Part shown: piece by piece, positions 42,519-50,466 of the stretch | Layout of the letters: each line of letters begins with the position of its first letter | How positions within the stretch are numbered: the first letter of the stretch is position 1 | Assembly (NCBI GenBank): GCA_902589155.1 | Contig: CACIRV010000002.1 | Coordinates: 62,001-126,000 of the forward strand | Length of the DNA stretch: 64,000 nucleotides | From: an uncultured Pelagibacteraceae bacterium | Lineage (GTDB): Bacteria > Pseudomonadota > Alphaproteobacteria > Pelagibacterales > Pelagibacteraceae | Direction: 5' to 3' | The notes under the pieces: model-generated | The model's input: the letters and a program-made list of their open reading frames with translations, nothing else | The model's database searches: none | What the model was told of the DNA's origin: nothing | Made by a program: the position numbers and the translations under genes

Positions 42519-43523
42519 ATGAAAAGGTTTATCGTAACAGGGGGGTATGGTTTTATTGGTAGTAACTTAATAAAACTATTGTTAAAAAAAAAATTTAAAG
42601 TCCTTAACATTGATAAACTATCATACTCGGCTCAAAAATATAATTTAAAGGATATTAAAAGTAAAAACTACTTTTTCAAAAAGACTGATATTAATAACAA
42701 AAAAGAAATTCTAAAAATTCTAAAAAGATACAAACCTCACGGAATTTTTAATTTAGCAGCAGATACTCATGTGGATAGATCAATAGACGATTCCTCTAAC
42801 TTTATTAAAAATAATATTCTAGGCGTTTATAATTTACTAGAAGCTATTATAAATTATAAAAAAAAAGTTAGGCTAGTTCATATTTCTACTGATGAAGTTT
42901 ATGGAGATATTTCAGGTTCAAAAAGATCTGATGAGAGCTTTCCATATATTCCGAGCTCACCTTATTCGGCTTCAAAAGCTTCTTCTGATCATTTGGTTAA
43001 TGCTTATATTAGAACACATAAAATTGATGCTGTGATATCAAATTGTTCAAACAATTATGGTCCAAGACAATTTCCAGAAAAATTAATTCCCAAAATGATT
43101 TACAATATTTTAAACAACAAACCTCTTCCAATATATGCAAAAGGTAAAAATTCTAGAGAGTGGATTTATGTAGATGATCATTGCGAAGCTCTTATAAAAT
43201 TATTTTTTAAAGGTAAATCAGGAGAAAAATATAATATAGGTTCTGACATTAATTGTAACAATATTTTTCTTGTAAAAAAAATTTTAAAATCTTTTGCTGA
43301 CAGAAAAATAAAAATAGGGAAAAAAGTAAAAATTATATTTGTAAAAGATAGACCTGGTCATGATTTTAGATATGCTCTCAATAGTAGAAAAATAAAAAAA
43401 ACTTTAAAATGGAAACCCAAAATAAACCTTAATCAAGGTATAACTAAGACAGTAGATTGGTATATTAAAAATCAAAAATATTTTGAAAAAATAAATGAAA
43501 AAAATTTTAGTCACAGGTGGTGA
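42519..43523 (+). CDS. rfbB: dTDP-glucose 4,6-dehydratase-like enzyme
   Basis: This 334-residue SDR dehydratase converts dTDP-glucose to the 4-keto-6-deoxy sugar. Visible motifs are VTGGYGFIGSNLIKLL, AADTHVDRSID, the catalytic STDEVYGD (Asp-Glu pair) and PYSASKASSD (Tyr and Lys), NCSNNYGPRQFPEKLIP, and WIYVDDHCEAL. All are RmlB hallmarks. rfbA, which would make dTDP-glucose, is not in the window. The next gene starts 29 bases before its end, a deep overlap for the region. The start follows a 62-base divergent spacer. Confidence 0.9.
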   Translation: MKRFIVTGGYGFIGSNLIKLLLKKKFKVLNIDKLSYSAQKYNLKDIKSKNYFFKKTDINNKKEILKILKRYKPHGIFNLAADTHVDRSIDDSSNFIKNNILGVYNLLEAIINYKKKVRLVHISTDEVYGDISGSKRSDESFPYIPSSPYSASKASSDHLVNAYIRTHKIDAVISNCSNNYGPRQFPEKLIPKMIYNILNNKPLPIYAKGKNSREWIYVDDHCEALIKLFFKGKSGEKYNIGSDINCNNIFLVKKILKSFADRKIKIGKKVKIIFVKDRPGHDFRYALNSRKIKKTLKWKPKINLNQGITKTVDWYIKNQKYFEKINEKNFSHRW

Positions 43524-44190
43524 AGGAAGATTTGCAAAAGTTTTAAAAAATAAAAAAAGTAAATTTAATTTTATTTTTAGAAACAAAAAACAACTTAATG
43601 TTTTAAGTGAAACTTCAATAATAAATAATATAAAAAAATTTAAACCACACTACCTTATGCATTTAGCTGGTTTGTCGAGACCAATGAAAATTCACGACAA
43701 AAATATTAAAAAAAGTATCAAACTCAATATAATTGGTACGGCAAATATTGTCAGAGCATGTATTGAAAAAAATTTAAAACTTATTTATTTCTCAACTAGT
43801 TATGTTTATGAAGGCAAGAAAGGAAGATATAAAGAAACCGATCCAGTGCTGCCTTGGAATAATTATGGATGGTCAAAACTTGGAGGTGAATGCGCAGTGC
43901 AGATGTATAAAAATTCTTTAATTTTAAGAACTTGTATGACGGAAAGACCCTTTGTCCACAAATCTGCTTTTGCAAATGTTAGGACTAATTTTATTTACCA
44001 TGACGATTTTATAAAAATTTTTTTAAAAATTCTAAATAAGAAAGGTATATTCAATATTGGAGGAAAACCACAGACATTGTATCAATTTGCTAAAAATGAA
44101 AATAAAGCAGTAAAAAAAGTATTGTCTAAAGGTGAATTGCCATTGAAAATGGATATGGATTTAAAAAAAATTTCTAAATACATAAAATGA
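43495..44190 (+). CDS. short RmlD-like NAD-dependent sugar epimerase/reductase
   Basis: The 231-residue SDR is shorter than RmlD (about 290). The nucleotide motif is abbreviated to VTGGEGRFAKVLKN. MHLAGLSRP, STSYVYEGKKG and the catalytic-type YGWSKLGGE follow, then LILRTCMTERPF, and a short C-terminal half. It could be a dTDP-4-dehydrorhamnose reductase-like enzyme or act on another 4-keto sugar. It sits between rfbB (29-base overlap) and the rfbC-like gene (ATGA overlap), so the three form one translationally coupled unit. Confidence 0.78.
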   Translation: MKKILVTGGEGRFAKVLKNKKSKFNFIFRNKKQLNVLSETSIINNIKKFKPHYLMHLAGLSRPMKIHDKNIKKSIKLNIIGTANIVRACIEKNLKLIYFSTSYVYEGKKGRYKETDPVLPWNNYGWSKLGGECAVQMYKNSLILRTCMTERPFVHKSAFANVRTNFIYHDDFIKIFLKILNKKGIFNIGGKPQTLYQFAKNENKAVKKVLSKGELPLKMDMDLKKISKYIK

Positions 44191-44720
44191 AAATTTATAA
44201 AACAAAAATAAAAGATTTATTAGTTATTAAGCAAAAAAATAATATCGATAGTAGAGGATCTTTGAGAGAAACCTATAATAAAAAATTATTAAATAAAAAA
44301 TTTATTTTTGAATACTGCACAACGTCAAAAAAAAATATTTTGAGAGGTTTCCATTTTCAAAGTAAGTTTCAACAAGCTAAATATGTGAATGTTTTAAAAG
44401 GTAAAATATTAGACGTTGTAATAGACTTAAGAAAAAGATCTAAAACATTCGGAAAGTCTTTTAAAATTATTTTATCTAAAGAAAATGCCGTCAGCCTTTT
44501 TATTCCCAGGGGTTTTGCCCATGCTTACTATAGTTTTGAAGATGAAAATATAATTTATTATAAGTTAGATAACTTTTATAAACCTAAATATGAGCATGGG
44601 ATTATTCATAATGATAAAAAAATTAAAATTAAATGGCCTAAACGTAAAATGATCGTCTCTAAAAAAGACAAAAAATTAAAATCTTTTCAAAATTTTTGTG
44701 AGACATTTGGGAGTCTCTAG
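44187..44720 (+). CDS. rfbC: dTDP-4-dehydrorhamnose 3,5-epimerase-like protein
   Basis: This 177-residue cupin-fold protein resembles RmlC. Family elements are DSRGSLRETYNKK near the N-terminus, LRGFHFQSKFQQAKYVNVLKGKI (the HxQ catalytic His region, given in the family order), DVVIDLRKRSKTFG, and FIPRGFAHAYYSFED. The GFHFQ motif keeps the catalytic His. The C-terminal helix is basic. It would epimerise the 4-keto sugar made by the RfbB-like enzyme. The gene overlaps the stop of the converging DUF4422-like gene by 4 bases. Confidence 0.85.
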   Translation: MKIYKTKIKDLLVIKQKNNIDSRGSLRETYNKKLLNKKFIFEYCTTSKKNILRGFHFQSKFQQAKYVNVLKGKILDVVIDLRKRSKTFGKSFKIILSKENAVSLFIPRGFAHAYYSFEDENIIYYKLDNFYKPKYEHGIIHNDKKIKIKWPKRKMIVSKKDKKLKSFQNFCETFGSL

Positions 44721-45538
44721 TTTTTATAAAAATCTGATACATCTTTAAAGATTATTGGCATCAATTTAAATTTTGTATATTTTTTAAACCAGTAAGACAT
44801 ATACCTTTCGGCTAGAAATCCATAAATTCTTTTCAAACCAAAGCCTTTTAATTCAAATCCAAACTCTTTTTCACATCTTTCAAGCCAAGGGAAAATAGAG
44901 TCGTAATAAAGTTGAAGATGTTCTTTAGATTTGCAGATAAACATATTGTGTGGATTAAATGATACGGAGTCTTCCATAAAATTTGAAAAATCTTTTTTTT
45001 CAGAATTGTCCAACAAATTTATAGCTTTTGATAAATTTCCTGAGCCATGCATCATTTCAAAATGAAATCTTAAATTTCTCTTTTTTTTATCTAAAAACAA
45101 AATTGGATTTTTAATCATTGTTTTAAAATTATGCTTAAGAAATTTAGAAAGTTTAAATTGATTTACAAATAATGGTTCACCTAAAATGCTCTCATAATTT
45201 TCATAATTGTCTGGAATTTTTTTAAGTAGAGAGTTTGAAAACTCATCAAAGTCAATTAAATTTACTTCTTTACTATTAATAGCCCAAAATTTTCTGTATT
45301 GACAAAATCCAATCCATCTATTTTCTAAATTTTTCATATTATTTTTCCAAATCCAGTAGTGAAACGTATATTCCCCATAATAAGGATTTTTTTCACTTAT
45401 ATTAAGACTAGTATTGTCTCTAATAAATTCTTTGGATTTGATGTTGTTGCCAAGGCCGACAGGCAAATATCCAATCTTTTTAATTGGTTCTAAATGATCT
45501 TCATTAATTGTTAAGCAGTACATATTTAAATTTTGCAT
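44717..45538 (-). CDS. DUF4422-like putative glycosyltransferase
   Basis: The protein has 273 residues with no signal peptide. The NISEKNPYYGEYTFHYWIWKN-type stretch near residue 46 followed by RWIGFCQYRKFW resembles the DUF4422 family (NPxYCELTxxYWxWKN, GxxHYRR), which is linked to capsule and LPS synthesis. A C-terminal FGLKRIYGFLAERYMSYWF segment also fits that family, in which a phrase like RxxGFLSERL occurs. The exact transferase activity is unknown. It is preceded on the minus strand by the methyltransferase gene, one base away, so the two are coupled. Confidence 0.68.
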   Translation of the reverse strand: MQNLNMYCLTINEDHLEPIKKIGYLPVGLGNNIKSKEFIRDNTSLNISEKNPYYGEYTFHYWIWKNNMKNLENRWIGFCQYRKFWAINSKEVNLIDFDEFSNSLLKKIPDNYENYESILGEPLFVNQFKLSKFLKHNFKTMIKNPILFLDKKKRNLRFHFEMMHGSGNLSKAINLLDNSEKKDFSNFMEDSVSFNPHNMFICKSKEHLQLYYDSIFPWLERCEKEFGFELKGFGLKRIYGFLAERYMSYWFKKYTKFKLMPIIFKDVSDFYKN

Positions 45539-45539
45539 A

Positions 45540-46220
45540 TTAATTTTGTATAATTGTTTTTAGTTGCTCATAAGTAACAGGATTCATAAAATCCTTATGT
45601 TGTTTGTAATAGTCTGAAAATTTTAAAGTTTTAAAATCTTTATTTTTTATGTCTAGTTTTTTCTTATTTTTTCTTTTTAAAATTACTCCTAAACCATGAT
45701 CGGCTATGCAGGTAAATGTTTCTATATTGTCATACGTTCTTGCTTCAACAATAGCTTTCCAAACATCACCATTCCAATGACCGTATAATCTTGGAACTAT
45801 TTGATTCCATATTTTTTTAGGTAAGCAATCGTGTATCACTATAATTCCACTGTCTTGAATGGTTTGAATTGCATTATTTATATCTTTTATAGTTTGCTCA
45901 TAAGTATGCAATCCATCAAGAAAAATTAGATCAAATTTATCTTTGTTTTTTTTAAAAAAAATATCACTTGTCATTCTATGTGTTCCTCCACTTTTAGGAT
46001 CAACGCCTATCTTATTTTTAATATTTACTTGAGAAAAATTTTCATCTTGATCACAACCTATTTCTAGATAATTGTTGAATTTTTTTAAATTGATAATTTC
46101 TTGAATAATATGAATGCGAGATGGATATTTGCTCCAATCATATGGCAGTCTTTTAAAAAACTTTTCTCCATAAAAATAATATAAAATTCTTTTAAACAAA
46201 AACTGGTATTTTAATTTCAT
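45540..46220 (-). CDS. class I SAM-dependent methyltransferase of the glycan region
   Basis: This 226-residue methyltransferase has YLEIGCDQDENFSQV as SAM motif I, DLIFLDGLHTYEQTIKDI as a later motif, and VIHDCLP, a pattern typical of the Methyltransf_24-type family found in surface polysaccharide clusters. It may methylate a glycan sugar. It starts 18 bases downstream of the CCA end of the tRNA-Met gene on the same strand, so tRNA processing could release its mRNA. The following DUF4422-like gene starts one base after its stop. Confidence 0.8.
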   Translation of the reverse strand: MKLKYQFLFKRILYYFYGEKFFKRLPYDWSKYPSRIHIIQEIINLKKFNNYLEIGCDQDENFSQVNIKNKIGVDPKSGGTHRMTSDIFFKKNKDKFDLIFLDGLHTYEQTIKDINNAIQTIQDSGIIVIHDCLPKKIWNQIVPRLYGHWNGDVWKAIVEARTYDNIETFTCIADHGLGVILKRKNKKKLDIKNKDFKTLKFSDYYKQHKDFMNPVTYEQLKTIIQN

Positions 46221-46238
46221 GAGCTTTTTACATTTTTT

Positions 46239-46315
46239 TGGTAGCGAGGGGCGGATTCGAACCGCCGACCCCAGGCTTATGAGTCCTGTGCTCTAACCAA
46301 CTGAGCTACCTCGCC
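46239..46315 (-). tRNA. tRNA-Met (CAU), elongator type
   Basis: The 77-nucleotide cloverleaf folds with acceptor GGCGAGG/CCTCGCT, D-arm GCTC/GAGC, anticodon loop CTCATAA and T-arm GGCGG/CCGCC with loop TTCGAAT. The CCA end is encoded at 46239-46241. The core resembles E. coli elongator tRNA-Met, including GTTGGTTAGAGCACA and GGGGTC. Two oddities are a G1-U72 wobble in the acceptor and an A31-G39 mismatch that closes the anticodon loop. tRNA-Ile2 (lysidine-modified CAU) is less likely. Confidence 0.92.
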
Positions 46316-46348
46316 TTTATCCCTTTGTATTTGTTTTTTTTTTAATAT

Positions 46349-47452
46349 TCAATCTTTATAGTAAATAAATTTTGACTCAAAAAGATTATGGTAATTAATA
46401 TAAATTTTGTGTCTTAGATATTGATAATGCATTCTCATAAAACTCAAAAAATTTACAATATAATCGAAAGCTGATAATTTTATATCAGAGTTGTCTTTTA
46501 AGAAAACTTTGTTAAATAACTTCATTACTTTTGTAGGTGAGCAGTTTAAATATTTGTTATCTTTATTAAAGTTTATCGAGTTTTTTTTGTTAAAGTTATG
46601 AAATACTTTTAATAAGTCTTTTCTAGAGGCATACTCTATAAAATTTCTTTCTGATAAATTATATGAATGACAATTATGTCTATTAAATTTATAAGAAATA
46701 ATTTTTTTTCCTTGAATAGAAAACTCACCACAGGCTAGACCAAAAGACTCACCCAAACTTCTTCCATATATCATTGCATCACAAGTATTGATAAACTTCT
46801 TTTTATAAACTTCATCAAAACTACCTTTTAAAAAAATAATTCTAGGATGACTACAAAATTTTTTTATATTTAAAAATAGAAAATATATATCTTTTCTTTT
46901 TTTTACAGTTTCTATGAGAGCTTGATGCACAAATTTTAGATCAAAACTACTTTCTCCGCCATGACAGCCAAAAACAATTTGATTTTTTTTAATCTTTAAT
47001 TTTTTTTTTAAATTTTCTTTTGTTTTGTGAAGATCAACAATGTAAGGAACAAATGGTATTTTGTTATTTGTAAATTTTTTACTGAGCCACTCAGACACGC
47101 AGATATATTTATATCCATGTAACTCTTTTAAATTTTGTGGATACAATGAATGAATTAAAGTTTTAATTTTATTGGATACATTATGATCTTTTTGTCCGCC
47201 TTTTTGAACATATATATAATCTAAATTTAATTTTTTACCATAATGATCCATTTCTTTAAAACCATTCACTCCAATTACTTTAAATTTTTTTTTGAATTTA
47301 GATATAACTTCCTTCTTATGAAATTTTTCCTCTTTATTATAAAAAATTAAAGACTTATTTTTCAATAATAGTTGATTATAATATGCGTATTGATATGAAG
47401 AGTTTGCTACACCTCTAAAATTCATCTCACCTATAAAAAACCCAATATTCAT
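46349..47452 (-). CDS. glycosyltransferase (GT-B fold, GT4-like), surface glycan
   Basis: I choose the ATG at 47450-47452 (367 residues, MNIGFFIGEMNFRGVANSS) over one 42 bases upstream that adds a non-family hydrophobic stretch. N-terminal FIGEMNFRGVANSSYQYAYY fits a GT-B acceptor domain; the C-terminal half has VFGCHGGESSFDLKFVHQAL, and YGRSLGESFGLACGEFSIQGK as the EX7E-like donor motif. It is divergent in sequence from the GT4 at 28712. Codon use is extremely AT-rich. The tRNA-Met gene lies 33 bases downstream on the same strand. Confidence 0.75.
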   Translation of the reverse strand: MNIGFFIGEMNFRGVANSSYQYAYYNQLLLKNKSLIFYNKEEKFHKKEVISKFKKKFKVIGVNGFKEMDHYGKKLNLDYIYVQKGGQKDHNVSNKIKTLIHSLYPQNLKELHGYKYICVSEWLSKKFTNNKIPFVPYIVDLHKTKENLKKKLKIKKNQIVFGCHGGESSFDLKFVHQALIETVKKRKDIYFLFLNIKKFCSHPRIIFLKGSFDEVYKKKFINTCDAMIYGRSLGESFGLACGEFSIQGKKIISYKFNRHNCHSYNLSERNFIEYASRKDLLKVFHNFNKKNSINFNKDNKYLNCSPTKVMKLFNKVFLKDNSDIKLSAFDYIVNFLSFMRMHYQYLRHKIYINYHNLFESKFIYYKD

Positions 47453-47559
47453 TTTCTGATGAATTAAAATACTTAAATAAATCAATATGCACAACCATCA
47501 ATAGATAAGTAATAGTGCCAAATTAAAATATAATTATACTATAAATGAAAACTATAATT

Positions 47560-47748
47560 TTATAAGCTGAGTATGATTCCAAACACAGTTGCTGCTGAGA
47601 CTGCTGCAACCGAAAGAGCTATATTGCTATTTCTTTCTTTTTTTTTTTCTTGATTTAACCTATTAACTAAATTTGTAACGTTGACTTTACCCTTTTGAGG
47701 GTTTTCTTCAGGCATCATATGTTCTTTAAATTTAACCTCTGAACTCAT
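47560..47748 (-). CDS. small single-pass membrane protein, unknown
   Basis: This 62-residue protein has a charged N-terminal part (MSSEVKFKEHMMPEENPQKG), a short helix NVTNLVNRLNQEKKKER, and a C-terminal hydrophobic helix NIALSVAAVSAATVFGIILSL, so it is probably tail-anchored in the inner membrane. I do not recognise a family. It stands alone, with a 107-base gap to the glycosyltransferase and a 100-base gap to the ald stop codon. The clean domain layout and clear start make a real gene more likely than chance, but confidence is moderate. Confidence 0.6.
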   Translation of the reverse strand: MSSEVKFKEHMMPEENPQKGKVNVTNLVNRLNQEKKKERNSNIALSVAAVSAATVFGIILSL

Positions 47749-47848
47749 ATTGGGATTATTTGATCATACATGAAATTAATTTAATATACTTCAAGGGTAC
47801 ATAATGGGTCTTAGTTCAAAAAAAACCCCAAAATGACGTGCTTTTTAA

Positions 47849-48967
47849 TTATTCAGAAAGAGCTTTCGCGGCCGGAGTGTAATCAAATTTAAATGCTTCT
47901 GCTACACCTTTGAAAGTAATTTTACCCTTATAAACGTTTAATCCAGCTAAATAATTCTTATTTTCTTTTAAAGTTTTTTTGTAACCTTGGTCTGCTAATT
48001 TAATTAATAGTGGCAAAGTGGCTTTATTCAAAGCCATTGTGGAAGTTCTAGGTACGCCACCAGGCATATTAGCTACACAATAGTGTACTACTTCATCAAC
48101 TAAATAAGTTGGATTTGCATGGGTTGTTGGTTTGCTAGTTTCAATACATCCTCCTTGATCAATCGCTACATCAACAACTACTGATCCTCTTTTCATATTT
48201 TTAATCATTTCTTTTGTGACTAATTTGGGGGCTTCAGCACCAGGTATTAAAACACCTCCTATTAAAAGATCACACTCGGAAACTAATTTTTTAATATTAG
48301 CATTGTCGCTTTCTGTTGGTATAATTTTATCTCCAAACATTTCATGTAATTGTTTCAATCTTTCTTTTGATTTATCTACTACGTAAACTTTTCCTCTCAT
48401 GCCAGTTGCTATAATTGCTGCATTTTCTCCTACAACCCCTCCGCCTAAAATTACTACATTAGCTGGTTCAACTCCTGGTGCCCCACCTAATAATAAACCT
48501 CTACCTTTTTGATTTTTTTCGAGTGAATGAGCTCCTGCTTGTATTGACATTCTTCCAGCTACAGCGCTCATCGGTGCTAATAAAGGTAAACGACCATTAT
48601 CATCTGTAACTGTTTCGTAAGCTATACATATAGACTTTGTTTTAATTAAGCCTTCTGTAAGTTCTTTTGCAGCAGCTAAATGAAGATAAGTATAAATAAT
48701 CTGATTTTCTCTTATCATTTTCACTTCATTAGCTTGGGGTTCTTTTACCTTTACAATTATTTCAGCTTTTTTAAATATTTCCTCAGCTGTATCAATTATT
48801 TTCGCTCCAGCACCTTTATAATTATCATTGGTAAAACCTGCTTCGAAACCACCGTCAGTTTCGACTAAAACTTCATGACCTTTTTCAGTGAGAACCTTAA
48901 CGCTATCTGGGGTTAAACCAATCCTATGCTCTTGAAGCTTGATCTCTTTTGGAACTCCAATAATCAT
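47849..48967 (-). CDS. ald: alanine dehydrogenase
   Basis: Ald oxidatively deaminates L-alanine to pyruvate and ammonia with NAD+. The 372 residues show the family opening MIIGVPKEIKLQEHRIGLTP, EPQANEVKMI-type catalytic region (KVKEPQ), the Rossmann motif VVILGGGVVGENAA, and MPGGVPRTSTMALNKATLP near the C-terminus. The gene begins directly after the aminotransferase stop (TAA then ATG). That pairing regenerates the pyruvate used by the transaminase and releases the amino nitrogen as ammonia, the standard arrangement for taurine:pyruvate aminotransferase pathways. Confidence 0.95.
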   Translation of the reverse strand: MIIGVPKEIKLQEHRIGLTPDSVKVLTEKGHEVLVETDGGFEAGFTNDNYKGAGAKIIDTAEEIFKKAEIIVKVKEPQANEVKMIRENQIIYTYLHLAAAKELTEGLIKTKSICIAYETVTDDNGRLPLLAPMSAVAGRMSIQAGAHSLEKNQKGRGLLLGGAPGVEPANVVILGGGVVGENAAIIATGMRGKVYVVDKSKERLKQLHEMFGDKIIPTESDNANIKKLVSECDLLIGGVLIPGAEAPKLVTKEMIKNMKRGSVVVDVAIDQGGCIETSKPTTHANPTYLVDEVVHYCVANMPGGVPRTSTMALNKATLPLLIKLADQGYKKTLKENKNYLAGLNVYKGKITFKGVAEAFKFDYTPAAKALSE

Positions 48968-50311
48968 TTATGACTTTGAGTAGTTTGAAATACCTGTTCT
49001 TAGCTTTTCAATTATTTCATCGATATGTTTTTTTTCACATATAAATTGTGGAGCTATAATTAAATTATCTCCAGTATTTTTAAAATTTACACCTGCATCA
49101 TAACAGTGTTTAAAAACTTGATACCCTGCTTTACCTGGTTTTTCTTTCATATTTATTTCTATTCCTCCCATCATTCCATAACCTCTGATACTTACTACAT
49201 CCTTAAGGTCTTTCAATGAATGAAGTCCATCTTGAAAATATGGGGACATTTCTTTTGCTCTATTAATCAAATCTTCTTTGTCAAAAATATCTTGAACTGC
49301 TAGTGCTGCCGCAACAGCAACTGGTATTCCTGAGTAAGTGTATCCATGAAATAATTCTGGAGTTCCTTCTGGTGCAGAAGAAGCGTCTAAAACTGAATCA
49401 TAAATTTCTTCTTTAACCGCAACTACTCCCATTGGAACAACACCGTTTGTTGTTGCTTTGGCCATTGTCATAATGTCGGGGGTGACGTTCCACTCTTGAG
49501 CTGCAAATGCAGATCCGGTTCTACCCCATCCTGTAATCACTTCATCAAAAATTAATAATATTCCATGCTTATCACAAATATCTCTTATTCTTTTTAAATA
49601 CCCTTTTGGAGGTACTAAAGTACCAGTTGATCCGGCAATTGGTTCAATTATACAAGCAGCAATATTTTCTCCCCCAAAATTCATTGCAATTCTTTCTAGA
49701 TCTTCAGCCATTTCAACTCCTGTATCTGGCTCCCCTTTTACAAATTTATGCTCAGGTAAATGTGTGTGACGCATGTGCTGAACACCTGGCATTAATACAC
49801 TGGCAAAAGTTTTTACATTATTAATCATTCCGCCAACTGTTGTAGCTCCAATATTCATGCCGTGGTACCCTCTCTCGCGTCCAACAAATCTAAATCTTTT
49901 TGAGTCCCCTTTTGCTCTGTGGTAAGCAATTGCAATTTTTATAGCAGTCTCAACAGCCGTCGAACCACAAATTGTATAAAATATTCTATTAATACCCTCA
50001 GGGGTTTTTTTAGCTATTCTGGTAGCTAGTTCAAACGAACCTCCATATCCCTGGTTAAATGGTTGACAATAATCCAGTTTTTCAAGCTGTTTAGAAACAG
50101 CGTCCGTAATTTCTTTCCTGCCATGACCTAATGGATTACAAAATAATCCTGAGCTGGCATCAATCATTTTTTTACCTTCATGATTGGTTAAATAAACTCC
50201 TTTTGCATCAGTTATAAGTCTAGGATTTTTTTTAAAACTTTTATTATCTGTAAATGGCATCCAATGCTCATTTAGAGAATTAGGGATATTTGTTCTATTT
50301 GATGAACTCAT
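48968..50311 (-). CDS. class III omega-amino-acid:pyruvate aminotransferase, probable taurine:pyruvate aminotransferase
   Basis: This 447-residue PLP enzyme has EHWMPFTDNKSFKKNPRLI near the N-terminus, CGSTAVETAIKIA, RERGYHG, LLIFDEVITGWGRTG, and MAKATTNGVVPMG with the PLP lysine in AKA. The sequence resembles beta-alanine:pyruvate aminotransferases (OAPT type). The gene neighbourhood (alanine dehydrogenase downstream, tauABC divergent) argues that taurine is a main substrate; beta-alanine and other omega-amines may also be used. It is separated from tauA by a 155-base divergent promoter region carrying a palindromic operator candidate. Confidence 0.85.
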   Translation of the reverse strand: MSSSNRTNIPNSLNEHWMPFTDNKSFKKNPRLITDAKGVYLTNHEGKKMIDASSGLFCNPLGHGRKEITDAVSKQLEKLDYCQPFNQGYGGSFELATRIAKKTPEGINRIFYTICGSTAVETAIKIAIAYHRAKGDSKRFRFVGRERGYHGMNIGATTVGGMINNVKTFASVLMPGVQHMRHTHLPEHKFVKGEPDTGVEMAEDLERIAMNFGGENIAACIIEPIAGSTGTLVPPKGYLKRIRDICDKHGILLIFDEVITGWGRTGSAFAAQEWNVTPDIMTMAKATTNGVVPMGVVAVKEEIYDSVLDASSAPEGTPELFHGYTYSGIPVAVAAALAVQDIFDKEDLINRAKEMSPYFQDGLHSLKDLKDVVSIRGYGMMGGIEINMKEKPGKAGYQVFKHCYDAGVNFKNTGDNLIIAPQFICEKKHIDEIIEKLRTGISNYSKS

Positions 50312-50352
50312 TTGTTGAATTAGTAGACATTTGTTAAATTAAATCAAGAAAT

Positions 50353-50364
50353 ATTGTATACAAT
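50353..50364. promoter_or_regulatory. palindromic operator candidate in the taurine divergent promoter
   Basis: ATTGTATACAAT is a perfect 12-base palindrome of the kind bound by GntR/FCD-type regulators. It lies 42 bases upstream of the aminotransferase start and 103 bases upstream of tauA. A second near-copy follows at 50371-50380. No regulator gene is adjacent, so the binding protein is unknown. Confidence 0.5.
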
Positions 50365-50370
50365 TTAGAG

Positions 50371-50380
50371 TTGTATTCAA
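50371..50380. promoter_or_regulatory. second, imperfect operator copy in the taurine promoter
   Basis: TTGTATTCAA differs by one base from the core TTGTATACAA of the first site, and its centre is 17 bases away. The pair could bind a dimer of dimers. The rest of the 155-base spacer is AT-rich and holds no other clear signal apart from the strong tauA ribosome-binding site GGGAGAA at 50458-50464. Confidence 0.4.
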
Positions 50381-50466
50381 AATAAGACCCATTCTAAATT
50401 TTCTAAGTGTTTACTTATGTTAAAAATTCATTTTAAATCTTAAGTATTAACAAACACGGGAGAACT

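Noticed and set aside
47453-47494. Upstream start for the glycosyltransferase at 46349
   Set aside because: The extra 14 residues are hydrophobic and unlike the family start; MNIGFF fits the first strand of a GT-B domain.
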